Shown piece by piece: positions 7,877-19,400 of a stretch of 64,000 nucleotides of DNA. Below the pieces are notes generated by a model, which had not been told where the DNA came from, did no database searches, and saw only the letters and a program-made list of their open reading frames with translations. The stretch lies in NCBI RefSeq assembly GCF_002209535.1, contig NZ_NJIG01000017.1:54256-118255 (forward strand). The letters are read 5' to 3'. Each line of letters begins with the position of its first letter. Within the stretch, counting starts at the first letter, position 1. A program made the translations under genes and the position numbers. Source of the stretch: Achromobacter marplatensis (GTDB lineage: Bacteria; Pseudomonadota; Gammaproteobacteria; Burkholderiales; Burkholderiaceae_B).

Positions 7877-9211
7877 ATGAGCACCCTATCCGTCAACAGC
7901 CCCGGACTTTCGGCGGCCGATAAAGAAACCCTGGTCCCGGAATCCGAGCGCCGCCGCGCGCTCATGGGCAGCGCCGTGGGCAGCACCATCGAGTGGTACG
8001 ACTATTTCCTGTACGGAACCATGTCGTCCATTATTTTTGCCAAGCAGTTCTTTCCCAGCGACAACGCGCTAGTGAGTCAGATGATGGCGCTGGCCACCTT
8101 TGCCCTGGCTTTCCTGGTCCGTCCGCTGGGCGGCGTGATCTTTTCGCATATCGGCGACCGCATCGGCCGCAAGAAGACGTTGGCGATGACGCTGTCGATG
8201 ATGGGCTTGTCGACGGTGCTGATGGGCCTCTTGCCCAACTATGCGCAGATCGGGCTGGCCGCGCCGATCCTGCTGACGCTGCTGCGCCTGATGCAAGGCC
8301 TTGCGCTAGGCGGTGAATGGGGAGGCGGGGTGCTGTTGGCTGTGGAGTACTCCCCGCGCAAGAAGCGCGGCTTCTACGGCGCCGTCCCGCAGACCGGGGC
8401 CGTGCTGGGCCTTGCCTTGGGCAACATCATTACCTCGCTGCTCAGCGCCAGCATGAGCGAAGACGCTTTCCAGGCCTGGGGGTGGCGCATTCCCTTCGTG
8501 GGCTCGATCGTGCTGGTGATGGTCGGCATGTGGATCCGCAACGCCGTGGGCGAAACGCCTTCGTTCAAGAAAATCCAGGCCACCCGCAGCAGTGCCCGTA
8601 TTCCGCTTAAGGAAACGCTGCAACACCACTGGCGGGAAGTGCTGATCGCGATTGGCGCGAAGGTCGTGGAAACCTCCACCTTTTTCCTCTATGCCACCTT
8701 CACCATCTCGTACATGATGGACCACGGTTTCGCCCGCTCGACCATCCTGAACATCGTTCTGGTCTGTGCATTGATCGCCTTTCCGGCCATGCTGTTCTTT
8801 GGCCATCTTTCCGACCGCATCGGCCGCAAGAAGGTATTCATCGGGGGCAGCGTGGCCTTCCTGGTGTGGATCTTCCCGTACTTCTGGTTGCTGGACCAAA
8901 AGTCGGTCTGGGCTGCAGGGCTTGCGATCGCGGTGGGCTTTGGTGTCATCTGGGCCAGCTACGGCGCGATGATCGGCACGCTGCTGGCCGAAGCGTTCCC
9001 CCCGGCCATTCGCTATACCGGCATGTCGCTGGGCTACCAGATCGGCGCCGCGCTTGTCGGCGGGCCGATGCCCTTGATCGCCACCGCGCTGATTGCCTAC
9101 TTCAGCGGCAGCTATGTGCCCGTGGTGCTGTTCCTGGCCGCGTGCGCCGCCGTGTCCATCATTTCCGTGGCGGTGGCCCGCGACCGCAGCGGTCAGCCCT
9201 TGGACGACTGA
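7877..9211 (+). CDS. MHS-family metabolite:H+ symporter (MFS)
   Basis: A 444-residue, 12-helix symporter of the metabolite:H+ symporter family (ShiA, KgtP, ProP relatives). Features are [20 protein letters not shown] near the N-terminus, [15 protein letters not shown] after helix 2, [17 protein letters not shown] in helix 4, and [15 protein letters not shown] at the mid-protein loop. A GAGGTGGAGAC site precedes the ATG. Family members import carboxylates such as 2-oxoglutarate, shikimate or citrate, which fits the flanking dehydrogenases. Confidence 0.92.
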   Translation: MSTLSVNSPGLSAADKETLVPESERRRALMGSAVGSTIEWYDYFLYGTMSSIIFAKQFFPSDNALVSQMMALATFALAFLVRPLGGVIFSHIGDRIGRKKTLAMTLSMMGLSTVLMGLLPNYAQIGLAAPILLTLLRLMQGLALGGEWGGGVLLAVEYSPRKKRGFYGAVPQTGAVLGLALGNIITSLLSASMSEDAFQAWGWRIPFVGSIVLVMVGMWIRNAVGETPSFKKIQATRSSARIPLKETLQHHWREVLIAIGAKVVETSTFFLYATFTISYMMDHGFARSTILNIVLVCALIAFPAMLFFGHLSDRIGRKKVFIGGSVAFLVWIFPYFWLLDQKSVWAAGLAIAVGFGVIWASYGAMIGTLLAEAFPPAIRYTGMSLGYQIGAALVGGPMPLIATALIAYFSGSYVPVVLFLAACAAVSIISVAVARDRSGQPLDD

Positions 9212-9237
9212 TCCATCCCGCTGTTCCATCGATCCTT

Positions 9238-9278
9238 CTTCGCGCGCTGCGGCGCTACGCCGCCGGCAGTGCGCGAAG
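9238..9278 (+). repeat. Intercistronic inverted repeat
   Basis: Hairpin with outer arms CTTCGCGC / GCGCGAAG (9238-9245 with 9271-9278) and inner CTGC/GCAG plus GGCG/CGCC pairing. It lies between the symporter and aldehyde dehydrogenase genes, with no T-run. A role in mRNA stability or differential expression is possible. Confidence 0.5.
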
Positions 9279-9318
9279 CACCTCCATTCATTCAGAACCC
9301 CATTCAAGGAGTCCCTTC

Positions 9319-10914
9319 ATGCAGATCACTGGAGAGATGCTGATCGGCCATGCCACAGTACGCGGCACGGGCGGCACCCAGCGCGCTTTCAACCCGGCGT
9401 TGAACGCAGAGATTTCAGAGCCAGTCTTCGGCCTTGGTACCCGTGCGGACGTTGAGCGCGCTGCGCAACTGGCTGCTGCCGCGTTCGACCCTTATCGCAA
9501 TCTTCCGCTGGTACGCCGCGCCGAATTTCTTGAAGCCATTGCAGACGAGATCCTGGCGTTGGGCGACGAACTCATCGAGCGCGCCCATGCGGAAAGCGGT
9601 CTGCCCCGGGCGCGCCTGACCGGTGAACGGGGGCGCACCATGGGCCAGCTGCGCCTTTTTGCCCAGGTCGTGCGGGATGGCCACTTTCTGGGCGCGACCG
9701 TCGACTCGGCCCAACCCGAACGCCAGCCGCTGCCGCGCCCGGACCTGCGTCTCGCGAAAATTCCGCTGGGGCCGGTGGCCGTGTTCGGGGCCAGCAACTT
9801 CCCGCTCGCGTTCTCGGTGGCGGGCGGCGACACCGCATCGGCCTTGGCGGCCGGCGCGCCAGTGATCGTCAAAGCGCATAGCGCGCACCTGGGCACTTCG
9901 GAGCTGGTGGGACGGGCCGTGCAGCAGGCGGCGCGGCGCACGGAGATGCCCGAAGGCGTGTTCTCGCTGCTGATCGGCGCCGGCCGCGAGATCGGCGAAG
10001 CGCTGGTCGCACATCCGGCCATCAAGGCGGTAGGTTTCACGGGCTCGCGCCAAGGCGGCCTGGCGCTGGTCAAGATCGCCAATGGCCGGCCGGAGCCGAT
10101 CCCGGTGTATGCGGAGATGAGCAGCATCAACCCCGTGTTCGTGTTGCCGGCCGCGCTCGCGACCCGCACGGACGCGATTGCACAGGGCTTCGTCGAATCA
10201 CTTGTCCTGGGCGCGGGCCAGTTCTGCACCAACCCCGGCCTGGTGCTGGCCATCGAAGGCCCCGACCTGGACCGCTTTATCGCCAGCGCGGGCCAGGCGC
10301 TGGCTTCCAAGGCGCCGCAAGTCATGCTTACGCCGGGCATTGCCTCGGCGTACCGCAAGTGCCGCGAACAGGTTCAGTCGGTGCCGGGCGTAGCACCCGT
10401 GGCAAGTGGCGCCGCCGCCGAGGTCCGGTCCAATGCCGCCCAGGCGGCGCTGTACGTCACAGATGCCCAGAGCCTGCTGGGCAACGAGGCATTGCAGGCC
10501 GAGATGTTCGGCCCGGCCTCCCTGATCGTGAAGGCGCGAAACCTGGAGGAGTTGCTGCAGGTCGCGGAGCGTCTGGAGGGCCAACTCACCGCAACGTTGC
10601 AGGTCGATGAGCCGGACCTGGCGGCGGCCCGCCAGCTTGTCCCCGTGCTTGAGCGCAAGTGCGGCCGTATCCTCGCCAACGGCTTTCCGACGGGTGTGGA
10701 AGTCAGTCACGCCATGGTGCACGGTGGGCCGTTCCCCGCCACGTCCAATGCGGCGCACACCTCGGTCGGCGCAACCGCCATTGAGCGCTTTCTACGCCCG
10801 GTCTGCTATCAAGACTTGCCGGACGCACTTCGGCCCCAGGCGTTGCAACGAGAGAACCCGCTGTCGGTCTGGCGGCTGATCGATGGGGTACCGACCCGGC
10901 CGCAGGGAATTTGA
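9319..10914 (+). CDS. Aldehyde dehydrogenase (NADP+), alpha-ketoglutaric semialdehyde dehydrogenase family
   Basis: A 531-residue aldehyde dehydrogenase. The catalytic Cys is in [14 protein letters not shown], the general-base Glu in [13 protein letters not shown], the cofactor Lys in [13 protein letters not shown], and the Gly-rich turn is [11 protein letters not shown]. Length and motifs match the type III KGSA dehydrogenase family that converts 2,5-dioxopentanoate to 2-oxoglutarate. The start at 9319 follows AAGGAG; the frame is open far upstream inside the symporter gene but that part is not coding. It is the third gene of the catabolic unit and would feed carbon to the TCA cycle. Confidence 0.9.
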   Translation: MQITGEMLIGHATVRGTGGTQRAFNPALNAEISEPVFGLGTRADVERAAQLAAAAFDPYRNLPLVRRAEFLEAIADEILALGDELIERAHAESGLPRARLTGERGRTMGQLRLFAQVVRDGHFLGATVDSAQPERQPLPRPDLRLAKIPLGPVAVFGASNFPLAFSVAGGDTASALAAGAPVIVKAHSAHLGTSELVGRAVQQAARRTEMPEGVFSLLIGAGREIGEALVAHPAIKAVGFTGSRQGGLALVKIANGRPEPIPVYAEMSSINPVFVLPAALATRTDAIAQGFVESLVLGAGQFCTNPGLVLAIEGPDLDRFIASAGQALASKAPQVMLTPGIASAYRKCREQVQSVPGVAPVASGAAAEVRSNAAQAALYVTDAQSLLGNEALQAEMFGPASLIVKARNLEELLQVAERLEGQLTATLQVDEPDLAAARQLVPVLERKCGRILANGFPTGVEVSHAMVHGGPFPATSNAAHTSVGATAIERFLRPVCYQDLPDALRPQALQRENPLSVWRLIDGVPTRPQGI

Positions 10915-10928
10915 CGGGGCGGTCCAGG

Positions 10929-10963
10929 CCAGGCGCAGGCCGCGAATCGGCCTTATCGCCTGG
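10929..10963. terminator. Bidirectional hairpin between convergent genes
   Basis: Two-tier hairpin: outer arms CCAGGCG (10929-10935) and CGCCTGG (10957-10963), inner arms AGGCCG (10937-10942) and CGGCCT (10948-10953), loop CGAAT. It sits in the 50-bp gap between two converging stop codons. There is no T-run, so terminator function is tentative. Confidence 0.45.
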
Positions 10964-10964
10964 A

Positions 10965-12353
10965 TCACGATGCCGCCAACGCGTGCCTGGCGTGGCGCGT
11001 GATGCGCTCCAGCATGCCGCTGGCCACGCATCCCGCCAACGCAAACGCCACCGCCGCCCACAAGGCCCACGTGGCGCCGGCGTCGGTGTTGAAGGTAAAG
11101 CACGCCGCCACAAACGCGGCGCCCATTGTCTGCCCCAGCAACCGGGCCAGGCCGGACAAGCCGCTTGCCACGCTGGCACGGTGCGAGGGCACGCTGAACA
11201 TGATGAAACGCTGATTGGGCGACAGGAATAGGCCGAAGCCCGTGCCGCACAGCGCCATCGGCAGCATCACCGTCCACATCGGCGCGCCGGCCGGCAGCCA
11301 ACTCACGCACAAGAGGCCCGTGGCCAGCAGCGCCAGGCCGATCACGCCAAGCAAGCCGGCCGACATGCGGTCCGACCATTTGCCGGAGAACGGCGCCAGG
11401 CACGCGCCCATGATCGGCCACGGTGCGATCAGCATTCCCACTTCTGCGATGTCGCGCCCCAGCGTCTGGTTCAGCAGGAAAGGCAGCGCCACCATGGCGG
11501 CGCCTTGTGCGGCGAAAGCCAGCACGCAGATCAGCACCGCCGTCGAGAAGGGCGGCAGACGCAGCAGGTCCCGCGGCACGATCGCGTGCGGGCTCAAGCG
11601 TTCGCGGCACAGCAGCAGCACCCAGCACGCCCCACCCAGCACCCAGATCAGGGCGACGCCCCAGTCCGGCCGGGCCACGCGCTCCAGGCCCAGGACGGTC
11701 AGGCCGAAGGCCAGCGCGCACAACAGGGCAGCGCCTGCATCCAGCGCCTTGCCGTCGCCCGGCGACCTGGGCAAATAACTGCCCGCCAACGCCAACGCGA
11801 CCAGGCAGAACGGCACGTTCACATAGAACAACCAGTGCCAGCTAAGCACCGTCAGCATCGCCGATGCCAGGACCGGCCCGCCCGCCAGCGAGGCCGCCGC
11901 GATCATGGCGTTCAGTCCCATGCCCCGGCCCAGCTGTTCTTTCGGATAGATGGCGCTGACTAGCGCCATGTTGCAACCCATCAGCGCCGCGGCGGCCAGG
12001 CCCTGCACCGCCCGGGCCGCCTCCAGCGACCACAGCGTCGGTGCCGCGCCGCACCAGATCGACGCCAGCAGAAATAGCCACAGTGCCGGCATGAACACCC
12101 GGCGATGCCCGATCTTGCCGGCCAGTGCCGCCAGCGGCAGCATCGTCGCCACCATCACCAGCTGATAGATCGTGACCACACCGATCACGTCCGAGGCGCT
12201 TACGCCGAGCTGCGACGCGATCGACGGCAGCGCCGTGTTCGTCATCGAGGTATCAAGCGTCGCCATCGAGATCGACAGGGATACGGCCAGCATCGCATAG
12301 CGGCGGGTGGCGGGCGTCAACGGCGTAGGAGAGGGAAGAGCGGAAGCAGGCAT
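10965..12353 (-). CDS. DHA2-type (14-helix) MFS drug/metabolite exporter
   Basis: A 462-residue exporter of the QacA/EmrB-like MFS group. The signature LDTSMTNTALPSIA lies in helix 1, and the protein has about 14 hydrophobic segments with the second half spaced by a Pro-rich loop. The start at 12353 is taken because the helix-1 signature follows at the family-typical distance; the longer frame adds 94 residues overlapping the divergent regulator. It is likely controlled by the LysR gene at 12496. Substrate unknown. Confidence 0.88.
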   Translation of the reverse strand: MPASALPSPTPLTPATRRYAMLAVSLSISMATLDTSMTNTALPSIASQLGVSASDVIGVVTIYQLVMVATMLPLAALAGKIGHRRVFMPALWLFLLASIWCGAAPTLWSLEAARAVQGLAAAALMGCNMALVSAIYPKEQLGRGMGLNAMIAAASLAGGPVLASAMLTVLSWHWLFYVNVPFCLVALALAGSYLPRSPGDGKALDAGAALLCALAFGLTVLGLERVARPDWGVALIWVLGGACWVLLLCRERLSPHAIVPRDLLRLPPFSTAVLICVLAFAAQGAAMVALPFLLNQTLGRDIAEVGMLIAPWPIMGACLAPFSGKWSDRMSAGLLGVIGLALLATGLLCVSWLPAGAPMWTVMLPMALCGTGFGLFLSPNQRFIMFSVPSHRASVASGLSGLARLLGQTMGAAFVAACFTFNTDAGATWALWAAVAFALAGCVASGMLERITRHARHALAAS

Positions 12354-12495
12354 CACGACACACGGGGAAAAAAGATCGGCCCCCAGTATGAAAGCCGCGA
12401 TCCTTGCGGTGAATAGCAAAATCCGTAAATCAGCCTTGCAGATATGAAATACTGGAACGGCAGGAACGTCTGCGAAAAATTTCGAGGATGAGGGG

Positions 12496-13401
12496 ATGGT
12501 GACGCGATCGGAAGGCATGGCGCTATTGGTGGCAGCCGTTGACCAGGGCAGTCTCAGCGGCGCCTCGCGCGTGAGCGGGATCTCGCTGGCGTCGGTCAGC
12601 CGGCGCATCAGCGCGCTGGAGGAACGCCTGGGCACGCGGCTGCTTGTCCGCTCGACCCGAATCCTGAGGCTGACCGAGGCGGGGCAGCGCTACTACACCG
12701 AAGCCAAACGCCTGCTGGCCGAGATGGACGAACTGGAAAGCAGCATGCAGATCGAGGCCGCCGAGCCCTCAGGCCGCTTGCGTGTCACCGCGCCCACCCT
12801 GTACGGACGGGTCCACCTGCAACCCCTGCTCGCACAGTTCCTGGTGCTGCATCCCAACGTGACGCTGGACCTGCATTTGATCGACCGCCCCGTCAATCTG
12901 CTGGAGGAGGGGATAGACCTGGCCGTGCTGGTGGGCGAGCAACCCAGTTCCAGCCTCGTGGCCCGGCGCCTGGGATCCATCCGCTGGGTGTTGAGCGCCT
13001 CGCCGGACTACCTGGCGCGGCATGGCGTCCCCGCCAGCCTGCAGGACCTTCTGCAACACGACGGCCTGGTCTACAGCCACCTGGCGACGGAAGAGATGTG
13101 GACGCTGATGGAAAAAGGCAAACCCACGACCGTGCGAATGCGCACACGCATGCGCTCGAACACGGTGGATGGCGTCGTCGCCGCCGCGGCAGCGGGAGCG
13201 GGCATCGTCTACGCACCCGCATGGGCCATCGCCGAGCATGTCGCGGCTGGCCGGCTGCTACCCTTGCTGCCGGAAACGGAAACCCCGCCAAGGCCGGTGT
13301 TTGCGTTGATGACCCATCAGCGGCTGATGGCTGGCAAAGTGCGATCGCTGGTGGAATATCTGGCGAAGAACCTGACGGAAAAATCGTTGAACGAACTTTG
13401 A
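12496..13401 (+). CDS. LysR-family regulator
   Basis: A 301-residue LysR protein, helix-turn-helix about residues 5-62 (MALLVAAVDQGSLSGASR, then SLASVSRRISALEERLGTRL), of the large DmlR/YafC-like subgroup identified by the RLLVRSTRILRLTEAG strand. It is divergent from the DHA2 exporter across 142 bp, consistent with local control of efflux. GAGGATGAGGGG precedes the ATG. Confidence 0.9.
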   Translation: MVTRSEGMALLVAAVDQGSLSGASRVSGISLASVSRRISALEERLGTRLLVRSTRILRLTEAGQRYYTEAKRLLAEMDELESSMQIEAAEPSGRLRVTAPTLYGRVHLQPLLAQFLVLHPNVTLDLHLIDRPVNLLEEGIDLAVLVGEQPSSSLVARRLGSIRWVLSASPDYLARHGVPASLQDLLQHDGLVYSHLATEEMWTLMEKGKPTTVRMRTRMRSNTVDGVVAAAAAGAGIVYAPAWAIAEHVAAGRLLPLLPETETPPRPVFALMTHQRLMAGKVRSLVEYLAKNLTEKSLNEL

Positions 13402-13498
13402 GACGGGCAGGGGCCGGAGGGGCCGCCACCCGTCGTTCGGGGCGAGACCGCTTGTTCAGCGATGCGTTGCGGTCCGCGTCCCGCTCATCCAGTCACCC

Positions 13499-16400
13499 TC
13501 AATATCGCCACCGCACGTTCACCGAACCGGCATGTTCGCGGTTACCGCCGCCATACTGTCCGCTGTAGTTCAAGCCCATCGTTGCATTGCGCGACACCGC
13601 CAGTTCGGCGCCCAACTCGGCCAGCGCCGCATTGCGAGCGATGGGCGAGCCCGACACCGTGAAGGCCTGGCCGCCGTCAAAGGCCATGGAGGTTTGCGGC
13701 AGCACATCGCCGAATGCATGACGCCAGCCCAGCGTGGCTTGCAAGCGGCCTTCAGCGCCAGCCAGCGTGAAGTCGGTCTGCGCCCGCACGCCCAGCGTGC
13801 TGGTGGTTTGCTGATCGTTGCTGCTCTGACCCCGCAGTGCGGCCGACCCACCCGACTCCGAGAAGCCACGCGTGCGCAGGTCGCTCCAGGCCAGGCCGAC
13901 AAACGGTTCGATCGTGGCACCGGCGGACAAGGGCAGCGCATAGCCCAGTTCGGTGAAAAGCTGGGTGGTGCTGGCGCCGTAGTCGGCGGTCAGTTTCTGC
14001 GAGTCGCCAGCCACTGTGGCGTAGCGCCTGGTACTGACGTCGTGCCAGGTGTAGGACGTGCCCACCAGCAGATTCAGCTTGCCCGAGCCGGCCTCGAAGG
14101 CCTTGCCGCCGTAGATGGCGGCGCTGTAGCCAGACACATCGGCCTGCGAGGCGCGGTCGTCCACGCGGATTTTGCTGTCGGTGTAGCCGACCGCACCGCC
14201 CAGGCGCCAGCCATTGCCTACGGCATGGTCGGCGCCGGCGAAGACGCCGCCCGTGTGCTGACGGACCTGCGCGGTGTTGTCGGTGGCTTTCTGGGTTTGC
14301 CAGTTGCCCACGAGCTCCGCCCAGGCAGGCTGCGCGTTCGATGACGGTAGCGCCGCGGCGGACATCGTGCCGCCGGCCTGCGCCGTCGGTGCGCCGGCAC
14401 GCATGCCCGCGCTGAGGTTGGCGCGCAGATAAGACAGCGGCAGCGTGCGCGTTGTCGTGCTGGACCCCATCAGGCTGGACGCGACGCTTGCGTGCGCTTC
14501 GCCCGACAGGCTGTTGAAGGCGGCAGGCGGCGCGCCTTCGGGCAAGGTCAGGATGTACTCGTGCAGCGCATTGCCCGACGGCAGGCTATCCAGCGCGTTG
14601 GCCACGGCGCGCTGGTTGCCGGTGCGTGCAGCGTCTGCAAACGTGATCGGGCGGTTAGGCGCGGTGGGCGTTGCGGGGTCCACCGGCACCTGCTTGCGGC
14701 CGAGTTGCAGCGTGACGTCTTGCGTGCCGTAGCGCAGCGCCGGGTCCAGGAACGCGTAGTTGGACGACACGGTGTTGAACTGGCCGTTGATGGCACCCGC
14801 CGTCAGGATCGTGTATTGGCGCGTGCTTTCGAACCCGCCTTCCGGCCCAACGTGTACGACGGACCCGGCCAGGTTCGCCACGCCGCTGACGGCCACGCGC
14901 GCGCTGGTGGACGATGTCGGGTCAGCGGCCACTTGGTAGACCGAGCCGGGCATGAACGTCAGGTCGCCCGCCACATTCAGCGTGCCGTTGACATTGCCCG
15001 GCGCAAGGATCGCACCGCTTTGCAGCGTGGTCGCGCCGACCTGGCCAGAACCTTGCAGCAGCGTGCCGTTGGCCAGCGTCAGCGTGCCGCCGAGCTTGCC
15101 GGTTGACGCGAGGTTCAACGCGCCGGCCTGCACCAATGCGTTGCCGGTATAGGCGCTGCCGTCGCCAGATACGCTGAGCATGCCTGCGCCGGTCTTGGTC
15201 AAATCACCACTGCCGGCCATCGCGCCAGCCAGACCGAACGTCGTGCCAGACGCCACATCGATGCCGCTCGTCCGCCTAAGCGTGACAGCGCGGTTCGTAT
15301 CGAAGCTGGCCGTCGTGGCCAACACGCCGCCGCTCAGCGTCAGGCTCCCTGAGGCTGCGCCCAGGTTCGCGTCCTTGGATACCGACAAGCCGCCCTGGCG
15401 CACATCGGTGCCGCCGGTGTAGGTATTGTCTGCAGTCAGCACCAGCGTGCCGTAATCGGTCTTGGCCAGCTTGCTGGCGCCAGTCAGGCGGGATGCCAGG
15501 GTGCCGGTGATGGCGGCGTCTGCCGCTGATCCCGCGCCCACGCGGATGATGCTTTCGCCGCCAGCACCTTGCAGCGCGATGTCGTCGCCCTGGATGCGGT
15601 AGCCGTGAGTGACGATCTGCATGCCGGTGACGCCGATCGCGCCGGCCGAGCTGTCCACCGTGACGGTGCCCGCCGTGCCTTGGAAGATGGCGAACGTGGG
15701 GTTGGGCTGGAACACGCCGTTGAGCGTGCCGTCGATGTTGGCCCAGTTGCGGCCGTCGGCGCGCCACGTGCCAGAACCACCGTCGATGGCGCCGTTGTCG
15801 TGTCGGGCTGTATTGCCGCCATCCCAGAAGCTCAGCGTGGCGCCGGACGTGGACGCCAGGTTGACCTGGCCGCGCACCGCGGTTTGCAGCGTCAGCGCGC
15901 TGGCGGCCACGCCGGCAGGCCGGGTGCCCAGCGCCAGGCCGTGGTCCACCAAGTTGCCGCCGTAATCGAACAGGCGATACACGCCCGCGCCAAACCCGCC
16001 GTTATCGGTCACGTTCAACGTGCCGGCCAAGGTCAGGTTGCCGCCCACATCGAACAGGGCCGAGGCGGGGGCGGGCGCGCGGCCCAGAGACACGTTGACC
16101 TGGCTGGCGCTATCCAGCGTGAGGTCGCCGCCAATGGAAAGCTTGGACCCTTGCTCGCCTATCAGCACGCCGCCTGCCAGCGTGGCGTTGCCCGTGATAC
16201 TGCCGCCGTTGAACAGCGAGCCGCCGCCGCTGATCGCCGCATTGCCGCCCAGCACGCCATCAATGTACAGAAGCCCGCCCGTGACCGACGCATTGCCGCC
16301 CAGCTTGTTCAATACCATCAGCGTGCCGGCTTGTACTTCAGTGTTGCCAGTGAAGACGCTGCTGTCGGCCGTCAGCATCAGCGTGCCCGCGCCGGTCTTT

Positions 16401-19400
16401 TTGAGCTGGCCTGCGCCAGACAGCACGCTGTCGTAAGAGGAGCCAGCCGTTTGGTCAAAGCGCAACGCCGCGCCTGAGGCAATCATCGTATTGCCGGTGT
16501 AGCGCCCTGCCTGGGCTGTGAGGGTGCCCGCATCGATGCGCCAGTCCTGAGCGCTGATGCCGGTCAACGTCAGCTCGCCCGCGCCTTGCTTGACCATCGA
16601 ACCGGTGCCGGATATATAGCCGGCGTAGGTGGCATCTGTGGCCTGCTTGAATACGACGGCGCTGTTGTTCGCGAGGTCGCCTCGCAGGGATGCCGCATCG
16701 CCCACCAGCGTGCCGGCCAGCACTTGCGTGTTGCCGTAGCTGTTGGCGCCCGTCAGCGTCAGGGTGCCTGCGCCCAGCTTTTGCAAATTGCCCGTGCCGC
16801 TGATGACGCCTTGCAAGCCCAGCGAGTTGCCGGCCGCCACCGTGATGCCGGCGGTTTGCGTCAGCGTGACGGCGCGCGCGGAATCAAAGCTGGCCGTGGT
16901 GTTGAGTGCGCCGCCATTGAGCGTCAGCGCGCCTGCCGCCGCGCCCAGATTCTCATCCGATGACACGGACAAGGTGCCCGAGCGCACTTCGGTGCCACCC
17001 GTGTACGTATTGTTGCCGGCGAGCACCAGCGTGCCGTAGTCGGCCTTCACAAGCTTGGTCGCGCCGGTCAGGCTGGAGGCGATGGTGCCGGTGATTTCCG
17101 ATCCGGATGCAGCGCCCGAGCCCACGCGCAGAATGGTTTCCGCGCCGCCCGCCAGCGCAATCGGATCGCCTTGAATCCGGTAGCCGCTGGTCGTGATCTG
17201 CATGCCCGTCACGCCCACGCCGCCTGCTGACGCGTCCACCGACACCGTGCCTGCCGCGCCTTGGAACACGGCGTAAGTCGGGTTAGGTTGGAAGCGGCCG
17301 TTGAGGGTGCCGTCTACCGTGGTCCAGTTCAGGCCATCCGTGCGCCATGCGCCCGAGCCACCATCGATGACGCCGTTATCGCGCCGCGTAGCGTCGCCGC
17401 CGTCCCAGAAGCTCAGCGTGGCGCCCGCGGTGGACATCAGGTTGACCTGGCCGTTGACGGCGGTCTGGATGCGCAAGTCGTTGGCGGTGATGCCGGTGGG
17501 GGCGGTACCGATGGCCAGCGTGTTGGTGGTCAGTGCGCCACCATAGTCGAACAGGCGGTAGACGCCCGCGCCGAATGCGCCTTGGTCGGTGATGTTGAGC
17601 GTGCCGGCCAAGGCCAGGTCGCCGCCCACATTGAACAGCGCGTTGGACGGGGCGCGGCCCAGCGACACGTTGACCTGGCTGGCATTGTCCAGCGCCAGGT
17701 TGCCGCCGATCTTCAACGTTTTGCCTTGTGCGCCTTGCAGGATGCCGCCTGTCAGCGTGACGTTCTGGCCGATGGTGCCGGTGCCGGAAAGGATGACGTT
17801 GTGGCCGATGGCGGCGTTGCCGCTCAAGGTGCCGCTAACGTGCAGGCGGCCGTTGGACACCTCTGCGTTGCCGCCCAGCTTGTTGGTCACGACCAGCGTG
17901 CCGTTCGTGACGCGCGTCGTGCCGGTGAATGCGCTGCTGTCCGCGTTCAGGCTCAGCATGCCCGCCCCGGTCTTCTCGAAGGTGCCGCTGCCGGAAATTC
18001 GGCCGGCGTAATCGGCTTCGGTGGGTTGATCGAAACGCAGTGTGCCTGCGGCACCGATCGCGGCGTTGGCCGTGTAGCGGGTCACGTCGCTGACGAGCGT
18101 GCCTTGCTCAATATTCCAGTTCAGCGTGTTCAGGCCGTTGAGCGTCAGGATGCCCGCGCCGCGCTTAGTGATGGCGCCGGAGCCGATCAGCATGCCCGAC
18201 ACGCTGTCATCCCACGTTTGGTTAAAGATGACCGTGCCGGCGTTCTGCAGATTGCCACGGATGGATGCACTATCACCGATGAGGGTGCCGGCTTGCACAC
18301 GCGTGCTGCCGTAGGTGTTTGTGCCTGTCAGCGCCAGCGTGCCATCGCCTTGCTTGATGAGGGCGCCCGTGCCCGACACCGTGCCGGTCAGGCCCAACTG
18401 CATACCCGTGGCCACGTTGATGGCGCCGTCTTGCGTCAACGCGATACGGCGGTTCGTGTCGAAGCTGGCGGTCGTGGCGAGCGTGCCGCCGGTCATGGCC
18501 ACATCGGTGTTGGCGGCGCCCAGATTGTTGTCAGCCGAGACAGACAGCGTGCCGAACTGAATGTCGGTGCCGCCGGCGTAGGTGTTGTTGCCGCCCAGCA
18601 CCAGGGTGCCGTAGTCGGTCTTGAACAGCTTGCTTGCGCCGGTCAGCGACGCGTTGATGGTGCCGATGAAGTTGCTGCTGGCTGCGGTGCCGTTGCCGAC
18701 CCCTATCGTCGTCTGGCTGCCGCCTTGCAGCGCGATGGAATCGCCCTGGATGACATAGCCATCCGTGCCGATCGTCATGCCTTTGACGCCGATCGCGCCC
18801 GCCGTGGCATCCACGGTTACGACGCCCGCCGTGCCCTTGAACGTGGCAAAGGAGGGCGATGCGAACGTGCCGTTGGACGCGCCATCGGACGTGGTCCAGT
18901 TGCTGTTGGCGGCGTTCCAGACGCCCGAACCGCCATTGACGGCACCGTTGGCGTGCGTGCCGGCGGTGTTGCCATCCCAGTAGTCGAACACCGTGCCGAC
19001 GGTCGACACCAGATTGACCTTGCCCGTGATGAACTGCAGCGTCAGACTGCCCGCGCCAACCCCGGCGGGCATCGACCCGAAGCCCAGCGAGGAGGCGGTC
19101 AACGTCTTGCTGTAGTTGAACAGGCGGTAGACACCTGTGCCCAGCCCGCCCATATCCGACACGTTGAACGTGGAGTTGATCAGCGTCAGCTCACCGCCGA
19201 CATCGAACAACGCTGCAGCCGGTCCCGGGGCGCCCACTGCCACATTGACCTGGGCGTTCGTTAGAGTCAGATCGCCACCGATCGTCAACGTCTGGCCTTG
19301 CGTGCCCTGCAAGACGCCGCCCGTCACCCCGACATCTCCACCGATCGTGCCGGAACCGGCTAGCGTGGTGCCGCTAAACGCGGTGACGGAGCCGCCTAAC

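Noticed and set aside
8866..9318. Upstream in-frame extension of the aldehyde dehydrogenase
   Set aside because: Lies within the symporter gene in another frame and has no similarity to aldehyde dehydrogenases; ATG 9319 has AAGGAG.
15200..19250. CRISPR-like array
   Set aside because: Periodicity is 1.57 kb and in frame within a coding gene; no short direct repeats with unique spacers and no cas genes.
17261..19264. 667-codon plus-strand open frame inside the autotransporter gene
   Set aside because: It mirrors the repeat structure of the autotransporter on the opposite strand and has no domain or signal of its own.
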